Source: Serilophus lunatus
Taxonomy: Eukaryota; Chordata; Aves; Passeriformes; Eurylaimidae
Direction of reading: 5' to 3'
Assembly: GCA_013399895.1 (NCBI GenBank)
Contig: VXBA01006126.1
Location: 78,291-142,290 of the forward strand
Length of the DNA stretch: 64,000 nt
Positions 51,301 through 54,916 of the stretch are shown here, one piece after another. The notes under the pieces are model-generated. The model was not told the origin of the DNA. It saw only the letters and a program-made list of their open reading frames with translations, and searched no databases. The translations under genes and the position numbers were made by a program. The number at the start of each line of letters is the position of its first letter. Position 1 is the first letter of the stretch.

Positions 51301-54300
51301 GGGTTCTGACACATCCAAGGCTTTGCAAGTGGGGAAGGGAGAAGCCTGAGAGAAAACCTTCCCTCTGGAGAGATTTTCAGATGTGCTGGTGGATCAGAAA
51401 GAATGAAAGGGTGTGAGGGCAGGACTGGAGGCCCTAAACTGCCCATTTTTTGGACCCACTGGACGTTCCAAAGGTGTTTCCCTCAGTTTCTGGAGCTCCC
51501 TGTCCTTGCCATCCTGACTTTGGTGGAATCCTCACCCTGCATGTCCACACACAACTTTAATTCCTTTCAGAGTGGAACCCAAGTGGTGCTAATTCAGATT
51601 GAAGTTATAAAAATGGGCTTTTCATCTGAACATCTCGAGTCCTTGAGCACCAGAGAGGCTTTGGCTGCTCCAAAGGTTCCTGGGGAGAATTTTCATCCCA
51701 CTCCTGTTTTTCTGGATGCCAGTTGCCAGTGACTCCACCTGCACCAAGATCAATATTCCTTTCTGTTAGTCATCAATTCATTTGACTCACACAAATAAGG
51801 GACATTTGTGCAGCAGCAGCTCCTGATGACGGAGTCAAAGGCTCAGAAAAATCAAAAGCCTTGGCTGGATTTAGGGGAAAACAGAGTAAGAATTATATAA
51901 CAACCCTGCAAACCCTTAAAGGGAAAAAGAAAGATAAAAATTAGAACCTAAAAATCGATTTCTAAAATGGCTTTAGTTATCTGAAAATTAAATTAAAATC
52001 TAATTGATTTTGATGGTGAAAAAAATCATTATGATATATAAAATGAAAGGAAAAATAAAAATAAAACCAGGATGAGTTTAATCCATCAGTTTAATGCAAA
52101 ATAATTTATTGGGTTCTGTAGAGCAGTGAGAGCAATCAGGAGGTTTTAGCAGTGTTTTATCATTAAATCTTATTATTTTTATCATTAAATTTTTAAGCGT
52201 TCTTATTATAGGAAATTTCAAGAGATTGTTGCAACTCCAAGGCCCAGAAACTCAGGCAAAGGACAGAAAACACAAAAATTTCCTGTGAGGAAGAAGTTAT
52301 TTGAAATTGTATTTACAGAGGGGGGAAAGCTCTGCCTGTGGTAGAAGGTAACATGTGACCCAAAAGTTAATGCTAAGCACTACAGTGATAATTTCAGGGA
52401 AAAAAATGACATTTTCCCTCCTGGAATAGTGAAAAAAAAAGGTTCAGAGCCATGGAACAGAACTATCTGAAGCAGAAAATTTGATAAAGGAATTATTTGG
52501 GCTGTTGAATTCATGGTAATGATTAATAAGGGAAAAGACAAAAAATGGTGAGTAGAAGGTAAATTAACACTGTTATTAATCTGCTCTTACTCACTGTGAA
52601 AAATGCTGCATTTACTTTAAATTAAGATTAAAAACTATCACTTTCCTCATCACCTTCCCTTTGACTCCACATGGAGTTATGGCATTATTCTATTCAATGT
52701 TGTATTTGGCTTCCACCAGCCACTGCAACCCTGAAACCCACTTTGGTACTTCCAACCCAAAACAAATCAACCAAAAGATGCAAACCCAGCCCCCAAATCC
52801 CCACCTAAATCAGCCACTTCCAAGCCTGCCCAGCAGCAGGATGAAAATAGGACAAGATATAATTATTCCAAAGGAATTGGACCTCAGGGACCCACCAGTC
52901 CACACCAGGATCATGTTTACGGGGCAGGAAACTCTCCTGGTTCCCTGTTTTCTTCTCCAGACAGCTCTTCCCAGTGTTTTCCATGACCTTAAAGCTCCTG
53001 GAGCTGCCCTGCCTGCCCACCTGGGCAGAGCTATGGATGGAGTGAACAGCCTCAAGCAGTGACCCAGCTCAGCCCAGTAAAGCAACTGGGAAAAGCACCT
53101 TTTCTGCATCTGTGCATAGAGTTTATAGGAAGTGTCTGTGCAGCCCAAGTGAGAAATCTGGGAGATGCTGGAGAGTGGATTCCAGGGGACAGTGTTTAAT
53201 TAAAGGCTTGTGAGCATCCTTCATTATTGTGGAGAAAAACTCAATTAAGGGATGGATTACACGACCTCATGCCTCATTATGGAGCCAGCACCTGCCATTA
53301 ATTGGTTTTTCCACTCCCTTGCCCTCTTTTGTTTCCCTACCACTTAAATTACAGTAACTTTTAATTCCTCATAGTAAATATTAATCAGCAGAAGAACAGA
53401 TTGAAAGATTCCATAAGAGGAGGTTTACTCAGGAAGGACAATTTGGGTGATGTTAGTGTGAAACTCCTCCTCAGCACTGGCATTCCCAAAAGAATCACTG
53501 AATACTCTGAGCTGGAAGGATCTTTGACACCCCACAGGGATAAAGGGCTCACCCTGACAGGGGGCTTTGAAAAGCAGGGAGAAGAAGATCCACATGTAGT
53601 GATTCCAGATCAGATGCCACGGGAATTACCTGTGCAAGAACCATTCCCTTTGGACAGTTGTTCTTTTCCCACTCCAAGGCTCCACTCCATCATCATTTCT
53701 CCACCACAATTTTCCTGTGCTGGGAAGAAGGAAGAGCTGCTCCTGCTCCTCCCCATCCAGCATGGATGAGAGTTTGGCTGCTTGGGCTCTTCCAGAGGGT
53801 GGGAAAAACTCTGCCAAAATGTCCTTGAACCCCCAGAGCCACCAGCAGGACTCAGCATCCCAGAATCCCGGGATGTGCTGAGCTGGAAGGACCCACATCC
53901 CCAGGAGTCCCATTCCCTGTGTCCCAGGGGATCATCCCACCCCTCCTGCAGCTCTGGCAGCCTTGGGGCTGTGCCCACTGCCCTGGGGAGCCTGGGCAGT
54001 GCCCACCCACCCTCTGGGCAAAGGAGACCCTTGGCCTGAGATCCCCCCTGCCCCTGCCCTGACACAGCTCCAGCCCATCCCCTGGGTCCTGGCCCTGGTC
54101 CCACAGGGCAGAGCTCAGTCCCTGCCCCTCCTCTGCCCCTGCCCAGGAGTTGTCCGTGCCCAGGAGTTGTCCTTGCCCAGGAGCTGTCCCTGCCCAGGAG
54201 CTGTCCCTGCAGGGAGCTCTCCCCCCGTCTCCTGAGGGAGCAAACCCGTTTCCAGCAGGAGTACCCACGGCCGTACCCCAGCAGAACCCCCGTTACCTTG

Positions 54301-54499
54301 GGCAGCTCCTCAATCTGGTTGGCATCGAGGTAAAGCTCCTCCAAGGTCCTCTCGAAGTTAAAAACCTCCTTTGGCACCTGCTGCAGGCCACAGTGGGAGT
54401 AATCCAGCACGGACACGATCTCCTCCTCCCCGCGGAAACAGCGGCACGGCACCAGGCGGCCGATGATCTTCCTTTTGGTTGTCATCTCCCAGCAGCATA
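140..54499 (-). CDS. LRRC7: LRRC7 (densin-180), 21 coding exons, C-terminus outside window
   Basis: Densin-180 is a LAP-family scaffold (leucine-rich repeats and PDZ) of the excitatory postsynaptic density; the family is known to bind CaMKII, alpha-actinin, Shank and delta-catenin. Twenty-one exons on the minus strand join in frame to 1359 codons from the ATG at 54485-54483. The product starts MTTKRKIIGRLVPCRCFRG, has about 16 LRRs over residues 23-402, LAP-specific segments at 403-544, then a long low-complexity region with the conserved end [20 protein letters not shown] (1177-1196). The mammalian protein is about 1500 residues, so roughly the last 110 residues, including the PDZ domain, should lie left of position 1. 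The LRR residues are nearly identical to mammalian densin, which separates it from the paralogues ERBIN and SCRIB (for example KRKIIGR rather than the KRSLFVR of ERBIN). The gene is compact for LRRC7. No disabling change was seen in any exon. Confidence 0.97.
2325..2815. repeat. Direct repeat copy A flanking exons 19-20
   Basis: Shared blocks with 6783-7090 in the same orientation: GTGTGTGGAACC, GGGGAGAAGGCTCTGCCCAT, then CAGGCAGCACAACCCTGAGA, GCTTTGCCCCCAGCAGGAAC and CTCGATA(T/C)TCCTGGAT. Copy A lies 70 bp beyond exon 20 on the donor side. It differs from copy B by the expansion at 2448-2655. I cannot name the repeat; it may be a bird-lineage interspersed family or a local duplication. Confidence 0.8.
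2448..2655. repeat. 13-bp minisatellite, about 15.5 copies
   Basis: The unit is CCATGGARATGYT with a palindromic CCATGG core. Fifteen units run from 2448 to 2642 and a diverged sixteenth (CCACGGAAG) follows. Most changes are A/G at position 8 and C/T at position 12. The related copy B has the motif once (about 6887-6901). Because 13 is not a multiple of 3, every frame cycles through the same 13-residue pattern, producing spurious ORFs. Confidence 0.95.
2884..3003 (-). CDS. LRRC7: LRRC7 coding exon 20 (residues 1247-1286)
   Basis: 120 nt, phase 0 at both ends, encoding SPSQQSSLLDNGQDEVAVGS, then PWTPYPLGRRDVPPDTVTKK. The acceptor is TTGTGACAG and the donor AAG|GTAAGG. The frame remains open for 101 codons past the donor, into a repeat copy and the 13-bp minisatellite. 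Exons 19 and 20 together are 270 nt and could be lost without a frameshift. Confidence 0.95.
3004..6319 (-). other. LRRC7 intron 19
   Basis: 3316 nt. It has an AT-rich part at about 3780-4030 and one unresolved base at 4790. No coding exon, RNA gene or clear interspersed repeat is recognised; the open frames in 5130-5880 come from GC-rich sequence without family similarity. Confidence 0.8.
6320..6469 (-). CDS. LRRC7: LRRC7 coding exon 19 (residues 1197-1246)
   Basis: 150 nt, phase 0 at both ends, encoding SAAYKHHTVSLGMLHSGG, then VSAMHAGRSMTLNLQPKSKF and ENQMLQELPLPK. The acceptor is CTACTCAG and the donor AAA|GTAAGT. The segment matches the mammalian isoform that has AAYKHNTVNLG here. MLQ is a short insertion relative to the mammalian sequence I recall. 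Confidence 0.95.
6470..8024 (-). other. LRRC7 intron 18
   Basis: 1555 nt between exons 18 and 19. It holds repeat copy B (6783-7090). The remainder, including a C-rich patch near 7700-7900, shows nothing I can identify. Confidence 0.8.
6783..7090. repeat. Direct repeat copy B flanking exons 19-20
   Basis: Same orientation as copy A at 2325-2815, with about 300 bp aligned. It carries a single CCATGGAAATGCT unit where copy A has the expanded array, and a short extra block (GCCAGCTCAGG near 6985). It lies about 310 bp upstream of exon 19. Confidence 0.8.
8025..9687 (-). CDS. LRRC7: LRRC7 giant coding exon 18 (residues 642-1196)
   Basis: 1663 nt encoding 554 full codons. Recognisable blocks are LAQSFPQPLETKPLLSQ at the start, SDTFAEGWTDGSHYDNTGF, RRPLIRQDRIVGIPLELEQ (residues 724-742), [54 protein letters not shown], and the conserved end [20 protein letters not shown]. 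Mammalian densin has a central CaMKII-binding segment in this region; the RQDR core resembles the CaMKII autoinhibitory RQET with Arg at the phospho-acceptor position, which is my inference. The part at 8290-8960 is much more GC- and CpG-rich and more diverged, with Pro/Ala substitutions. The acceptor is CTCTGCAG 3 nt before the first full codon; the donor is AGG|GTATGT. Confidence 0.97.
9688..10224 (-). other. LRRC7 intron 17
   Basis: 537 nt, about 60 percent of which is the CR1 copy at 9765-10080. The remaining flanks next to exons 17 and 18 show nothing beyond splice signals. Confidence 0.85.
9765..10080 (-). mobile_element. CR1 3'-end fragment, copy 1 of a similar trio
   Basis: Plus strand starts CACAGAATCCCGAGATG and CTGAGCTGGAAGGACC, the antisense of a CR1 3' end, and continues through CTGCAGCTCTGGCAGCC and GACCCTTGGCCTGAGATC. 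It closely matches 42205-42510 and 53860-54235. It is 5' truncated as usual for CR1 and carries no coding capacity. The exact subfamily is not determined. Confidence 0.8.
10225..10405 (-). CDS. LRRC7: LRRC7 coding exon 17 (residues 582-642)
   Basis: 181 nt encoding STDESEADKIHCLNN, then [20 protein letters not shown] and GSLQTTAKEAVNNSLWGN, a Ser-rich disordered stretch with many candidate phosphosites. The acceptor is TTGTTTCAG and the donor AG|GTGGGA. Confidence 0.95.
10628..10739 (-). CDS. LRRC7: LRRC7 coding exon 16 (residues 545-582)
   Basis: 112 nt encoding DAFGHPGSEMRIGELRPSM and PETPLYPPKLVLLGKDKK, plus the first base of Glu582. The acceptor is CCCTCAG and the donor G|GTACCG, a weak site ahead of a 222-nt intron. 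Confidence 0.95.
10740..16154 (-). other. LRRC7 intron 15
   Basis: 5415 nt. It holds a CR1 piece (13505-13605), a purine-rich stretch (about 11400-11700) and a short CACCAT/ATT run at 12712-12740. No exon or RNA gene is recognised in the rest. Confidence 0.8.
13505..13605 (-). mobile_element. CR1 fragment
   Basis: Plus strand includes GGCTCCAGCCTGGCCTTGG, ACACTTCCAGGGATGGGGC and AGCCACAGCTGCTCTGGGC, the antisense of the CR1 3' region. Both ends are truncated. Confidence 0.85.
16155..16355 (-). CDS. LRRC7: LRRC7 coding exon 15 (residues 478-544)
   Basis: 201 nt, phase 0 at both ends, starting VEINLKRYPTPYPEDLKN and MVKSVQSLVGKPS, the second LAP-family block. The following stretch GGRPESTAPAAPPDQPGKEQ is diverged and Ala/Pro rich, then YEHKWPLAPKDIAVE is conserved. 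The acceptor is ATGTTCAG and the donor GAG|GTAATG. The frame stays open for about 40 codons past the donor, which is probably chance. Confidence 0.95.
16356..18358 (-). other. LRRC7 intron 14
   Basis: 2003 nt with one small CR1 remnant (18043-18113). Some mammalian isoforms include an extra Cys-containing segment between these two exons; I saw no counterpart here, though a short diverged exon cannot be excluded by eye. Confidence 0.75.
18043..18113 (-). mobile_element. CR1 fragment
   Basis: Plus strand reads CATCCCCTGCCATGGGCAGG, GACACTTTCCACTAG and TGCTCCAAACTGGCCTTGG, the antisense CR1 3' region. Only about 70 bp remain. Confidence 0.8.
18359..18483 (-). CDS. LRRC7: LRRC7 coding exon 14 (residues 436-477)
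   Basis: 125 nt encoding [20 protein letters not shown], then MTVAFEFEDKKEEEENPGK. The acceptor is CCCTGCAG and the donor AAG|GTAGGT. The [11 protein letters not shown] core is shared with ERBIN. The acidic tail is slightly different from mammals (EEEENP for DDENA). Confidence 0.95.
18484..20152 (-). other. LRRC7 intron 13
   Basis: 1669 nt, about 70 percent of which is the 52-bp minisatellite (18891-20034). The flanks at 18484-18880 and 20035-20152 show nothing else. Confidence 0.85.
18891..20034. repeat. 52-bp minisatellite, 22 apparently identical copies
   Basis: Each unit has two related halves: a 28-nt half beginning CCAGGGCTGTCTGTCTGTGT and ending CCTAAA, and a 24-nt half beginning CCAGGGCTGTCTGTGTGTCC and ending CACA. 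Copies start at 18891 and recur every 52 nt to 19983 (21 exact periods). I saw no variant among them. The dimer structure suggests a monomer that duplicated, diverged, then expanded as a pair. A partial half precedes the array from about 18878. Confidence 0.97.
20153..20252 (-). CDS. LRRC7: LRRC7 coding exon 13 (LAP-specific segment, residues 403-436)
   Basis: 100 nt encoding SKALIPLQTEAHPETKQR then VLTNYMFPQQPR, the signature that follows the LRRs in LAP proteins. The acceptor is CTCTGCAG and the donor G|GTAAAA. The exon lies 119 bp from a 52-bp minisatellite on its donor side and about 50 bp from a long homopolymer run on its acceptor side. Confidence 0.95.
20302..20339. repeat. Long G homopolymers with an unresolved base
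   Basis: Fourteen G, then AA, one N at 20318, six C and fifteen G. The C6/G15 junction is palindrome-like. It starts 50 bp before the exon 13 acceptor and would read as a C-run in the transcript. It may partly be an assembly or sequencing artefact. Confidence 0.8.
20600..20840. repeat. AT-rich block
   Basis: Repeated TTTAATATT and AATATTTAAA-like words with local self-complementarity. It is low-complexity sequence without further features. Confidence 0.75.
21942..22011 (-). CDS. LRRC7: LRRC7 coding exon 12 (residues 379-402)
   Basis: 70 nt encoding LKNLPFTFTK and LKELAALWLSDNQ, the last LRR and its capping end. The acceptor is ATTTGCAG and the donor CAG|GTAATG. The expected mammalian residues are LPFSFTK, so the Thr is a conservative change. 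Confidence 0.94.
22651..22865 (-). mobile_element. CR1 fragment
   Basis: Plus strand has GGTTGGGTTGGGAGAACC, TGGGCAGGGACACCTCCCAC, CTCCCAGGGATCCAGGGGC and CAGGAATCCCTTCCCTAATC, the antisense of a CR1 3' end. Its sequence is close to the copies at 30586, 37238 and 58440. Confidence 0.88.
25139..25315. mobile_element. MITE-like element with terminal inverted repeats
   Basis: The left end reads CTTACCAGTAACCG (25141-25154) and the right end CGGTTACTGGTAAG (25300-25313), a perfect 14-nt inverted pair. The pairing continues weakly inward to GTGTAG (left) and CTACAC (right). The size, about 175 bp, and the lack of coding fit a non-autonomous DNA element or an old hairpin repeat. I recall similar ends from repeats of turtles and crocodilians, but could not check. 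Confidence 0.6.
26657..26905 (-). mobile_element. CR1 fragment, second subfamily
   Basis: Plus strand has GAATCATGGAATTGTTCAGG and TTGGAAAAACCCTCTGAGAT, then GTGCCACATCCACAGGGCTG and CCCTGGCCCAACCTGAAGCC. This differs from the common type at 22651 and resembles 61322-61580 and 40014-40135. Confidence 0.8.
27640..27800. repeat. AT-rich block
   Basis: Low-complexity sequence with TTTAAATTTAGATT and ATTTAAAATTTATATTT words about 80 bp from exon 11 on its donor side. Confidence 0.6.
27880..27995 (-). CDS. LRRC7: LRRC7 coding exon 11 (residues 341-379)
   Basis: 116 nt encoding IGSCKN, VTVMSLRSNKLEFLP, DEIGQMQK, LRVLNLSDN and two bases of Arg379. The acceptor is CCCCCAG and the donor AG|GTACAG. 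One expected Glu is Asp (PDEIG). Confidence 0.95.
27996..28351 (-). other. LRRC7 intron 10
   Basis: 356 nt between exons 10 and 11; nothing seen beyond splice signals. Confidence 0.85.
28352..28481 (-). CDS. LRRC7: LRRC7 coding exon 10 (residues 297-340)
   Basis: 130 nt encoding two LRRs, LEEFDCSCNELESLP and LRTLAVDENFLPELP, ending PRE. The acceptor is AATTGCAG and the donor GAA|GTGAGG. The open frame runs on past the donor for a few codons, but the family sequence resumes only at exon 11. Confidence 0.95.
28580..28745 (+). mobile_element. CR1 fragment, sense on plus strand
   Basis: Reads GAGCTGTGGCTGCCCCTGG, GTGGGAGGTGTCCCTGCCC, TTCTCCCAACCCAAACCAG and ends TGGGATTCCATGATTTC, a CR1 3' end in sense orientation. 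Confidence 0.85.
30586..30850 (-). mobile_element. CR1 fragment
   Basis: Plus strand starts AGAATCCCAGAATGGTTTGG, passes CACCTCCCACCATCCCAGG and CAGGAATCCCTTCCCAATAT and ends CTATCACTCCATGCTCTTGT. This is the longest copy of the common type in the window, antisense on plus. Confidence 0.88.
31918..32022 (+). mobile_element. CR1 fragment, sense on plus strand
   Basis: Reads GGGGAAGGTGTCCCTGCCCA, TTTAAAGTCCCTCCCAACCC and ends CTGGGATTCCATGA, a short CR1 3' end. Confidence 0.82.
33065..33137 (-). CDS. LRRC7: LRRC7 coding exon 9 (residues 273-297)
   Basis: 73 nt encoding LLKR, LTTLKVDDNQLTILPNAIG, with split codons at both ends. The acceptor is CCTGTAG and the donor AA|GTGAGT. Confidence 0.94.
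33138..33601 (-). other. LRRC7 intron 8
   Basis: 464 nt between exons 8 and 9; nothing recognised. Confidence 0.85.
33602..33746 (-). CDS. LRRC7: LRRC7 coding exon 8 (residues 225-273)
   Basis: 145 nt encoding SIGKLKQ, LVYLDVSKNRIETV, then LEDLLLSSNMLQQLPDSI and the first base of Gly273. The acceptor is the unusual TTATTAAG, an A at -3; the donor is G|GTGAGA. The start is fixed by phase (exon 7 ends in phase 0) and by the protein alignment. Confidence 0.94.
33747..34232 (-). other. LRRC7 intron 7, weak splice sites at both ends
   Basis: 486 nt. The donor is GTATGG and the acceptor ends TTATTAAG with a poor pyrimidine tract, so both signals are weaker than in neighbouring introns. No repeat is seen. 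Confidence 0.8.
34233..34307 (-). CDS. LRRC7: LRRC7 coding exon 7 (residues 200-224)
   Basis: 75 nt, phase 0 at both ends, encoding PEVLEQIQN, LKELWMDNNSLQVLPG. The acceptor is TTCCTCAG. The donor, GGG|GTATGG, is weak. As a symmetric exon, skipping would delete 25 residues in frame, close to one LRR unit. Confidence 0.94.
35405..35465. repeat. GGAAT/GGATG simple repeat
   Basis: Imperfect 5-6-nt words such as GGGAATAGGAGTAGGAATGG and GGAATAGGAATGGAATGGG. Short and degenerate. Confidence 0.7.
35540..35655 (-). mobile_element. Probable old CR1 remnant
   Basis: Plus-strand words CCTGCTCCAGGCTCTGACC and AGAAATGCTTCCCAGTA recall the antisense CR1 3' region (the part about an event of 5 to 10 bp per word is degraded). 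Identification is weak. Confidence 0.4.
37238..37388 (-). mobile_element. CR1 fragment
   Basis: Plus strand reads ACAGGATCCCAGACTGGG, TTGGGTTGGGAGGGACCTC, CAGGGACACCTCCCACTG and CAGGGGCAGCCACAGCTTG. Antisense CR1 3' end. Confidence 0.88.
37751..37814 (-). CDS. LRRC7: LRRC7 coding exon 6 (residues 178-199)
   Basis: 64 nt encoding SMHKLTQ, LERLDLGNNEFSEL. The acceptor is CTTGCAG and the donor CTG|GTGAGA. It ends in phase 0. The preceding intron is the longest in the window (8.8 kb). Confidence 0.95.
39290..39860. repeat. AT-rich block
   Basis: Low-complexity AT-rich sequence with words such as TTAATATATAGTAATAAATA. No further feature is visible. Confidence 0.7.
40014..40135 (-). mobile_element. 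CR1 fragment, second subfamily
   Basis: Plus strand reads GGAATTGTTAAGGTTGGAAA, AGACCTTTAGGATCCTCAAC, ACCACTAAACCATGTCCCC and GGGGACTCCACCAGGTTAT, the antisense of a CR1 3' end. Confidence 0.85.
40487..40666. repeat. About 70-bp tandem repeat, 2.6 copies, with internal hairpin
   Basis: Units start at 40487, 40554 and 40626 with ATCTGATGA or ACCTGATGA and share AACAAGAGTAAA(A/G)GAATTTT. Unit 1 contains GTTGACTG-AAC-CAGTCAAC (40502-40520) and unit 3 GTTGGCTG-AAC-CAGCCAAC (40641-40659): both stems are perfect although they differ at one base pair. Unit 2 has GTGGG ... CCCAC in the same place. Confidence 0.9.
41521..41750 (+). repeat. Inverted duplication, left arm
   Basis: Reverse-complement match to 43184-43431. 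The first 64 nt differ by about one base; the rest is roughly 80-85 percent similar with small indels. Shared words are CCACCAGGCTTTACTACTTG, GGCACTACATTATTAAAATA and GAGGCTGAAAAATGGAT. The match may extend weakly to 41430. The source sequence is not identified. Confidence 0.88.
41751..41825 (-). mobile_element. CR1 fragment
   Basis: Plus strand reads ATCCCAGGCTGGTTTGGGTT and GGGCAGGGACATCTTCCC directly after the left arm. Antisense CR1 3' end, about 75 bp. Confidence 0.75.
42205..42510 (-). mobile_element. CR1 3'-end fragment, copy 2 of a similar trio
   Basis: Nearly identical over most of its length to 9765-10080 and 53860-54235, starting CACAGAATCCCAGGATATCC. It ends before the GAGCTGTCCCTGCAGGG block that the other two copies carry. 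Confidence 0.82.
43074..43183 (-). mobile_element. CR1 fragment
   Basis: Plus strand reads CTGAATCCCAGGCTGGTTTG and GGTTGGAAGAGACTTCAAGC, antisense CR1. Its right end (about 43150-43183) reads CR1-like in the opposite sense, so two truncated pieces may abut here. Confidence 0.7.
43184..43431 (-). repeat. Inverted duplication, right arm
   Basis: Reverse complement of 41521-41750, with one small insertion near 43215-43240. About 1.4 kb separates the arms, so the transcript could fold into a long imperfect duplex. The outer end meets CR1-like sequence in both arms. Confidence 0.88.
46612..46668 (-). CDS. LRRC7: LRRC7 coding exon 5 (residues 159-178)
   Basis: A 57-nt microexon encoding one LRR core, LVKLRILELRENHLKTLP, with split codons at both ends. 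The acceptor is GTTTCCAG and the donor AA|GTAAGT. Its length is a multiple of three and both ends are in the same phase, so skipping would remove 19 residues in frame. Confidence 0.94.
46669..48020 (-). other. LRRC7 intron 4
   Basis: 1352 nt between exons 4 and 5. The 47400-47900 part is rich in C and T on plus, but no exon or named repeat is recognised. Confidence 0.8.
48021..48110 (-). CDS. LRRC7: LRRC7 coding exon 4 (residues 129-159)
   Basis: 90 nt encoding LPDGFTQLLN, LTQLYLNDAFLEFLP and ANFG with two bases of Arg159. The acceptor is TTTTTCAG and the donor AAG|GTAAGG. It is identical to the mammalian LRR at this position as far as I recall. Confidence 0.95.
48111..48896 (-). other. LRRC7 intron 3
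   Basis: 786 nt holding the polypyrimidine tract at 48356-48549; nothing else recognised. Confidence 0.85.
48356..48549. repeat. Polypyrimidine tract of about 190 bp
   Basis: Nearly unbroken C/T on the plus strand (words CTCCTTTCTTTCTTCTCC, CCCTCTCCTTCCTTCCC), hence a purine-only tract in the LRRC7 transcript. Such tracts can adopt triplex structure. Confidence 0.9.
48897..48975 (-). CDS. LRRC7: LRRC7 coding exon 3 (residues 103-129)
   Basis: 79 nt completing Gly103, then IQDFPENIKCCKCLTIIEAS and VNPVSK. The acceptor is TTTTTTAG and the donor AA|GTGAGT. The expected mammalian residues are VQEFPEN, so V-to-I and E-to-D are conservative differences. The exon is too short and too unlike an ORF to be found without the family alignment. 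Confidence 0.93.
48976..49825 (-). other. LRRC7 intron 2
   Basis: 850 nt with a short CR1 end (49382-49445). Nothing else recognised. Confidence 0.85.
49382..49445 (+). mobile_element. CR1 3'-terminal fragment, sense on plus
   Basis: Reads AGGTTGGACTTGGTGATCTC, GGTCTCTTCCAACCTTATTA and ends TGTGTAATTCTGTG, the extreme CR1 3' end. Confidence 0.82.
49826..49943 (-). CDS. LRRC7: LRRC7 coding exon 2 (residues 64-103)
   Basis: 118 nt encoding QLFNCQALRK and the LRR LRKLSIPDNDLSSLP, then LRELDISKN plus the first base of Gly103. The acceptor is TGTTGCAG and the donor is G|GTGAGG. It matches mammalian densin with only conservative changes (Ser for Asn in DLSSLP, Arg for Lys in NLRELD). Confidence 0.95.
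50015..50100 (+). mobile_element. CR1 3'-terminal fragment, sense on plus
   Basis: Reads CCAGGAGTTGGACCCGATGG and TCCTTGAGGTCCTTCCAACG, the CR1 3' end of the GGACTCGATGATCC type. Confidence 0.75.
53860..54235 (-). mobile_element. CR1 3'-end fragment, copy 3 of a similar trio
   Basis: Matches 9765-10080 and 42205-42510. It ends about 60 bp from the exon 1 donor. Near its right end the 17-nt motif TGCCCAGGAG(T/C)TGTCC(G/T/C) occurs four times (about 54141-54208), once in the intron 17 copy. Confidence 0.82.
54297..54499 (-). CDS. LRRC7: LRRC7 coding exon 1 (start codon, residues 1-63)
   Basis: The ATG lies at 54485-54483 with a purine at -3, followed by 63 codons in phase 0. Residues 11-19 read LVPCRCFRG; Cys14 and Cys16 match the two cysteines palmitoylated in the LAP protein ERBIN, so membrane anchoring is inferred. 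LEELYLDANQIEELPK begins the LRR ladder. A pyrimidine-rich acceptor ending CCCTCAG stands 14 nt before the ATG, so at least one upstream exon exists that I cannot place. The donor is AAG|GTAACG. The 14 nt before the ATG are open in frame, so an N-terminal extension from an upstream coding exon is possible. An out-of-frame ATG lies at 54498. Confidence 0.95.
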
Positions 54500-54818
54500 C
54501 TGAGGGCACAAGAGAGGGCACGGCCTGCTACACCCGCGGCACTCTGGGCACTCTGCTTCCCCTTTGTCACCCGCACTGCACACCGCCAACCCCGCTTTCC
54601 CGAGCCTGCATCCCGCCCTTCTTATTCCAGGCCAGATCTGCCAGCAGAACCACAAGCCACCGCCTCCATCCTGCCCCAGGACACAAGGAAACACACCGAG
54701 CCCAGCCCCAGCCAGCGCTTGGTTTAACCCCCAGCTCTCCCAGCCCGGCTCCAGAGCCTCTGGAACATTCCATGGCTGTGAGAAACGGGCCCACAATTGT
54801 TTTAATTTTCCAAAGCAA

Positions 54819-54824
54819 TTTATT
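54819..54824 (-). terminator. LTR polyadenylation signal AATAAA
   Basis: AATAAA on minus, about 45 nt before the LTR end and about 90 nt after the TATA-like box, which is the normal R-region arrangement. It could also truncate transcripts coming from an upstream LRRC7 promoter. Confidence 0.55.
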
Positions 54825-54905
54825 ATAAAACAAAGGCAACCAGCGCTGGGCGCGTGACTTGGTTGGTTTTCAAGTCAGAGGCGCAAAGGGTCCTCAGACA
54901 GGTCA

Positions 54906-54916
54906 GGTTTTTATAA
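54906..54916 (-). promoter_or_regulatory. TATA-like box in the solo LTR
   Basis: TTATAAAAACC on minus. It would place initiation near 54885, reading towards LRRC7 exon 1. Activity is inferred only. Confidence 0.5.

Larger units (their letters stand above)
49944..54296 (-). other. LRRC7 intron 1 (after the first coding exon)
   Basis: 4353 nt. It holds a CR1 end (50015-50100), an AT-rich part (about 51880-52560) and the CR1 copy at 53860-54235 near the exon 1 donor. No exon is recognised in the rest. Confidence 0.8.
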
